Source of the DNA: Gracilibacillus suaedae
GTDB taxonomy: Bacteria; Bacillota; Bacilli; Bacillales; Amphibacillaceae
DNA length: 34,315 bases
Assembly (NCBI RefSeq): GCF_017599345.1
Contig: NZ_JAGFVL010000018.1
Span: forward strand, 1-34,315
Reading direction: 5' to 3'
Part shown: positions 32,755-34,315 of the stretch, in pieces
How the letters are laid out: each line of letters starts with the position of its first letter
Position numbering within the stretch: position 1 is the first letter of the stretch
Program-made: the position numbers and the translations under genes
Notes under the pieces: model-generated
The model's input: the letters and a program-made list of their open reading frames with translations, nothing else
Told to the model about the DNA's origin: nothing
The model's database searches: none

Positions 32755-34315
32755 TTACTCGTTATATGTGTCAGGTAAATCATTCTCCAATAAAATAATC
32801 GCATCTTGCCGGTTTAATGCTTGTATTTGTGATATCGCATGATTTAAGTCTTTTGCGATAAACAATTGCTCTTCCGGGTAACCTTTTTCACGAAGACCAT
32901 CCTGAATAGGTTTTGTCTGTTTTTCACCTACTAAAATCACATAGTCACACGCATCACTCGCATATTCACCAAATGCTTTATTATATGAATATTCCTTATC
33001 ACCTAATTCTACCATACCTGGTGTCACCAATACTTTAAATCCTTCCATTGAGGAGAGTACTTCTAAAGCCATTCGGGAACCGGTCGGATTTGAATTAAAA
33101 CTGTCATCAATTACTGTTAAATTACCGAAGCCTTTCTTTATTTCCATTCTGTGTTTCACTGCCTGAATCTTCTTCACACCCATTTGCAGTTTGGCGAGAG
33201 GTACTCCCATTTCCCACGCCACACTAATCGCAGCCAAAATATTATATACATTATGCTTACCTAATATCTTTGTTTCAAAATCTGCATCTAATGTTCCTGC
33301 TTTATTCGTCACTCTAAAAGTCGTTCCTTTTTTGTGAAAACGAATAGCAGAAGCTAAGTAGTCTGCTTCTTGATCATCGATTCCAAAATAAACTTTACGG
33401 CACTGATTTTTCGGGGTATAAGACATAATGTTTGGATCATCACGATTGAGGAAAGCAATGCCGTCAGCAGGCAATGTTTCAACAATCTCATATTTGGTTT
33501 TTTTAATGTTGTCTAATGATTTAAACGTTTCTAAGTGCTGTTCCCCAATTGCTGTTAGAATCGCATATTTATGCCCTACTAACTCACAGATTTCTTGAAT
33601 ATTGCCAGGCTCTTTCGCCCCCATTTCAGCAATAAATACATCATGATATGGCTTTAAAGAGTTCCGAATAGTGATCGTTACACCGATTTTCGTGTTAAAA
33701 CTGTTCGGTGTTTTTAACGTGTTAAAGTGTGATGACAATATCGTATCTAAAATAAACTTTGTACTTGTTTTACCGAAGCTCCCTGTAATACCAATTGTTT
33801 CGGTATTTTTCGCACTGTTGATAATACGTTTTGCATCTTGGTAATAATATGCTTTAATTCTATTTTCAATCGGTTTATTCATGAGATTCGCCAATAACAC
33901 TACTCCGTATGTGAGAATAGAACCTAGTACAATCACTAACCCAGCATAGCTTAACGGGTAATCATTCCAAATAAAATGTAAGCTAGTTGCTAGGAAGAAA
34001 AGATAGATAATTGCAATAGTCGTAATCAGACGTTTGACACGTGCGGTCACAGCTAATTTTTTCTTTTCTTGTTTATTTCTAGGCACAAATAGACCTAGCA
34101 ATACGATCACGAATATGAGCCAATTCCACGCCAAAAATAATAATAGTAGTGCGAAAAGAAGTGCTAACCACTCATGAACCGGTACAACTTTTGACCAATG
34201 CTCTGTCATCCAGCGCCATAATCGATTGTTAAAATAACTGTTTAATTGCAGCATGTGGATTGATTGTTTCACTCGGAAGAATACATATACCATCCATAAT
34301 ACACTGACAATTGAA
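32755..34315 (-). CDS. Membrane-anchored MurF-type Mur ligase (N-terminus cut by window edge)
   Basis: Mur ligase with hydrophobic helices before the catalytic domain instead of the usual N-terminal UDP-MurNAc-binding domain of MurF. Counting from the first in-window ATG (34293), the ATP P-loop is GITGSFGKTSTK (168-179), then NSFNTKIGV, AEMGAKEPGNI, the carbamylated-lysine region and the C-terminal VIDDSFNSNPTGSR. It should add D-Ala-D-Ala to the UDP-MurNAc tripeptide, or a similar D-Ala adding step. The frame stays open upstream of that ATG to the edge (SIVSVLW, again hydrophobic) and the ATG has no ribosome binding site. The true start therefore lies outside. It precedes ddl, the reverse of the usual ddl-murF order. 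Confidence 0.85.
   Translation of the reverse strand, partial: SIVSVLWMVYVFFRVKQSIHMLQLNSYFNNRLWRWMTEHWSKVVPVHEWLALLFALLLLFLAWNWLIFVIVLLGLFVPRNKQEKKKLAVTARVKRLITTIAIIYLFFLATSLHFIWNDYPLSYAGLVIVLGSILTYGVVLLANLMNKPIENRIKAYYYQDAKRIINSAKNTETIGITGSFGKTSTKFILDTILSSHFNTLKTPNSFNTKIGVTITIRNSLKPYHDVFIAEMGAKEPGNIQEICELVGHKYAILTAIGEQHLETFKSLDNIKKTKYEIVETLPADGIAFLNRDDPNIMSYTPKNQCRKVYFGIDDQEADYLASAIRFHKKGTTFRVTNKAGTLDADFETKILGKHNVYNILAAISVAWEMGVPLAKLQMGVKKIQAVKHRMEIKKGFGNLTVIDDSFNSNPTGSRMALEVLSSMEGFKVLVTPGMVELGDKEYSYNKAFGEYASDACDYVILVGEKQTKPIQDGLREKGYPEEQLFIAKDLNHAISQIQALNRQDAIILLENDLPDTYNE

Overview
The window looks like a chromosomal segment of a low-GC, endospore-forming Bacillota bacterium of the Bacillaceae (Gracilibacillus/Virgibacillus/Oceanobacillus-like; genus is inferred from overall flavour only). 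Supporting signs are a T-box in front of leuS, two SAM-I (S-box) riboswitches, AGGAGG ribosome binding sites, TTG/GTG starts, a CwlJ-type spore-cortex hydrolase, a YjcZ-type sporulation peptide with a mother-cell-type promoter, and LipM/LipA lipoate synthesis.

Layout. At the left edge (1-212) lie the leader and two consensus promoters of a minus-strand rRNA operon whose 16S gene begins at or just beyond base 1. Next, on the minus strand, come leuS with its T-box leader, a GH13 alpha-glucosidase behind a promoter bracketed by two LacI-type operator palindromes, rlmN, and a TDT-family transporter. The transporter is divergent from a solitary acetolactate-synthase-like ThDP enzyme (7632-9302). 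Then follow cspA, a DUF488 protein, a luciferase-like monooxygenase, an esterase plus serine hydrolase pair, a DHA2 drug exporter, a CwlJ-type hydrolase and a small orphan protein.

The sulfur block (16001-20628) is the clearest functional unit. A sulfate permease (cysP) and a siroheme methyltransferase (cobA/sumT) read leftward, and metI-metC read rightward. Each pair has its own SAM-I riboswitch and terminator, arranged back to back, so sulfate uptake/siroheme supply and transsulfuration should both shut down when SAM is plentiful. A TauE/SafE permease, an SDR oxidoreductase and an AEC carrier follow on the minus strand, then lipM-lipA-HAD on the plus strand. Further right are yjcZ, a GH127 beta-L-arabinofuranosidase divergent from an AraC-type regulator, and a membrane-anchored MurF-like ligase (cut by the right edge) followed by ddl.

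The genes are mostly ordinary, and the surprises are in the intergenic DNA. Four dispersed, structured repeat families occur: (i) a four-unit GCGGACAT inverted element (5069-5249 and 20696-20876); (ii) tandem arrays of a 51-bp hairpin unit at two convergent gene junctions (11298-11481 and 31130-31467); (iii) two inverted fold-back elements at 26592-26709 and 26890-27002, whose linkers are conserved while both stems differ yet stay self-complementary; (iv) a roughly 35-bp TACAGNCGATTAGCAT repeat (21845-21881 and 26787-26820). No CRISPR array, tRNA gene, transposase gene or prophage gene was seen.
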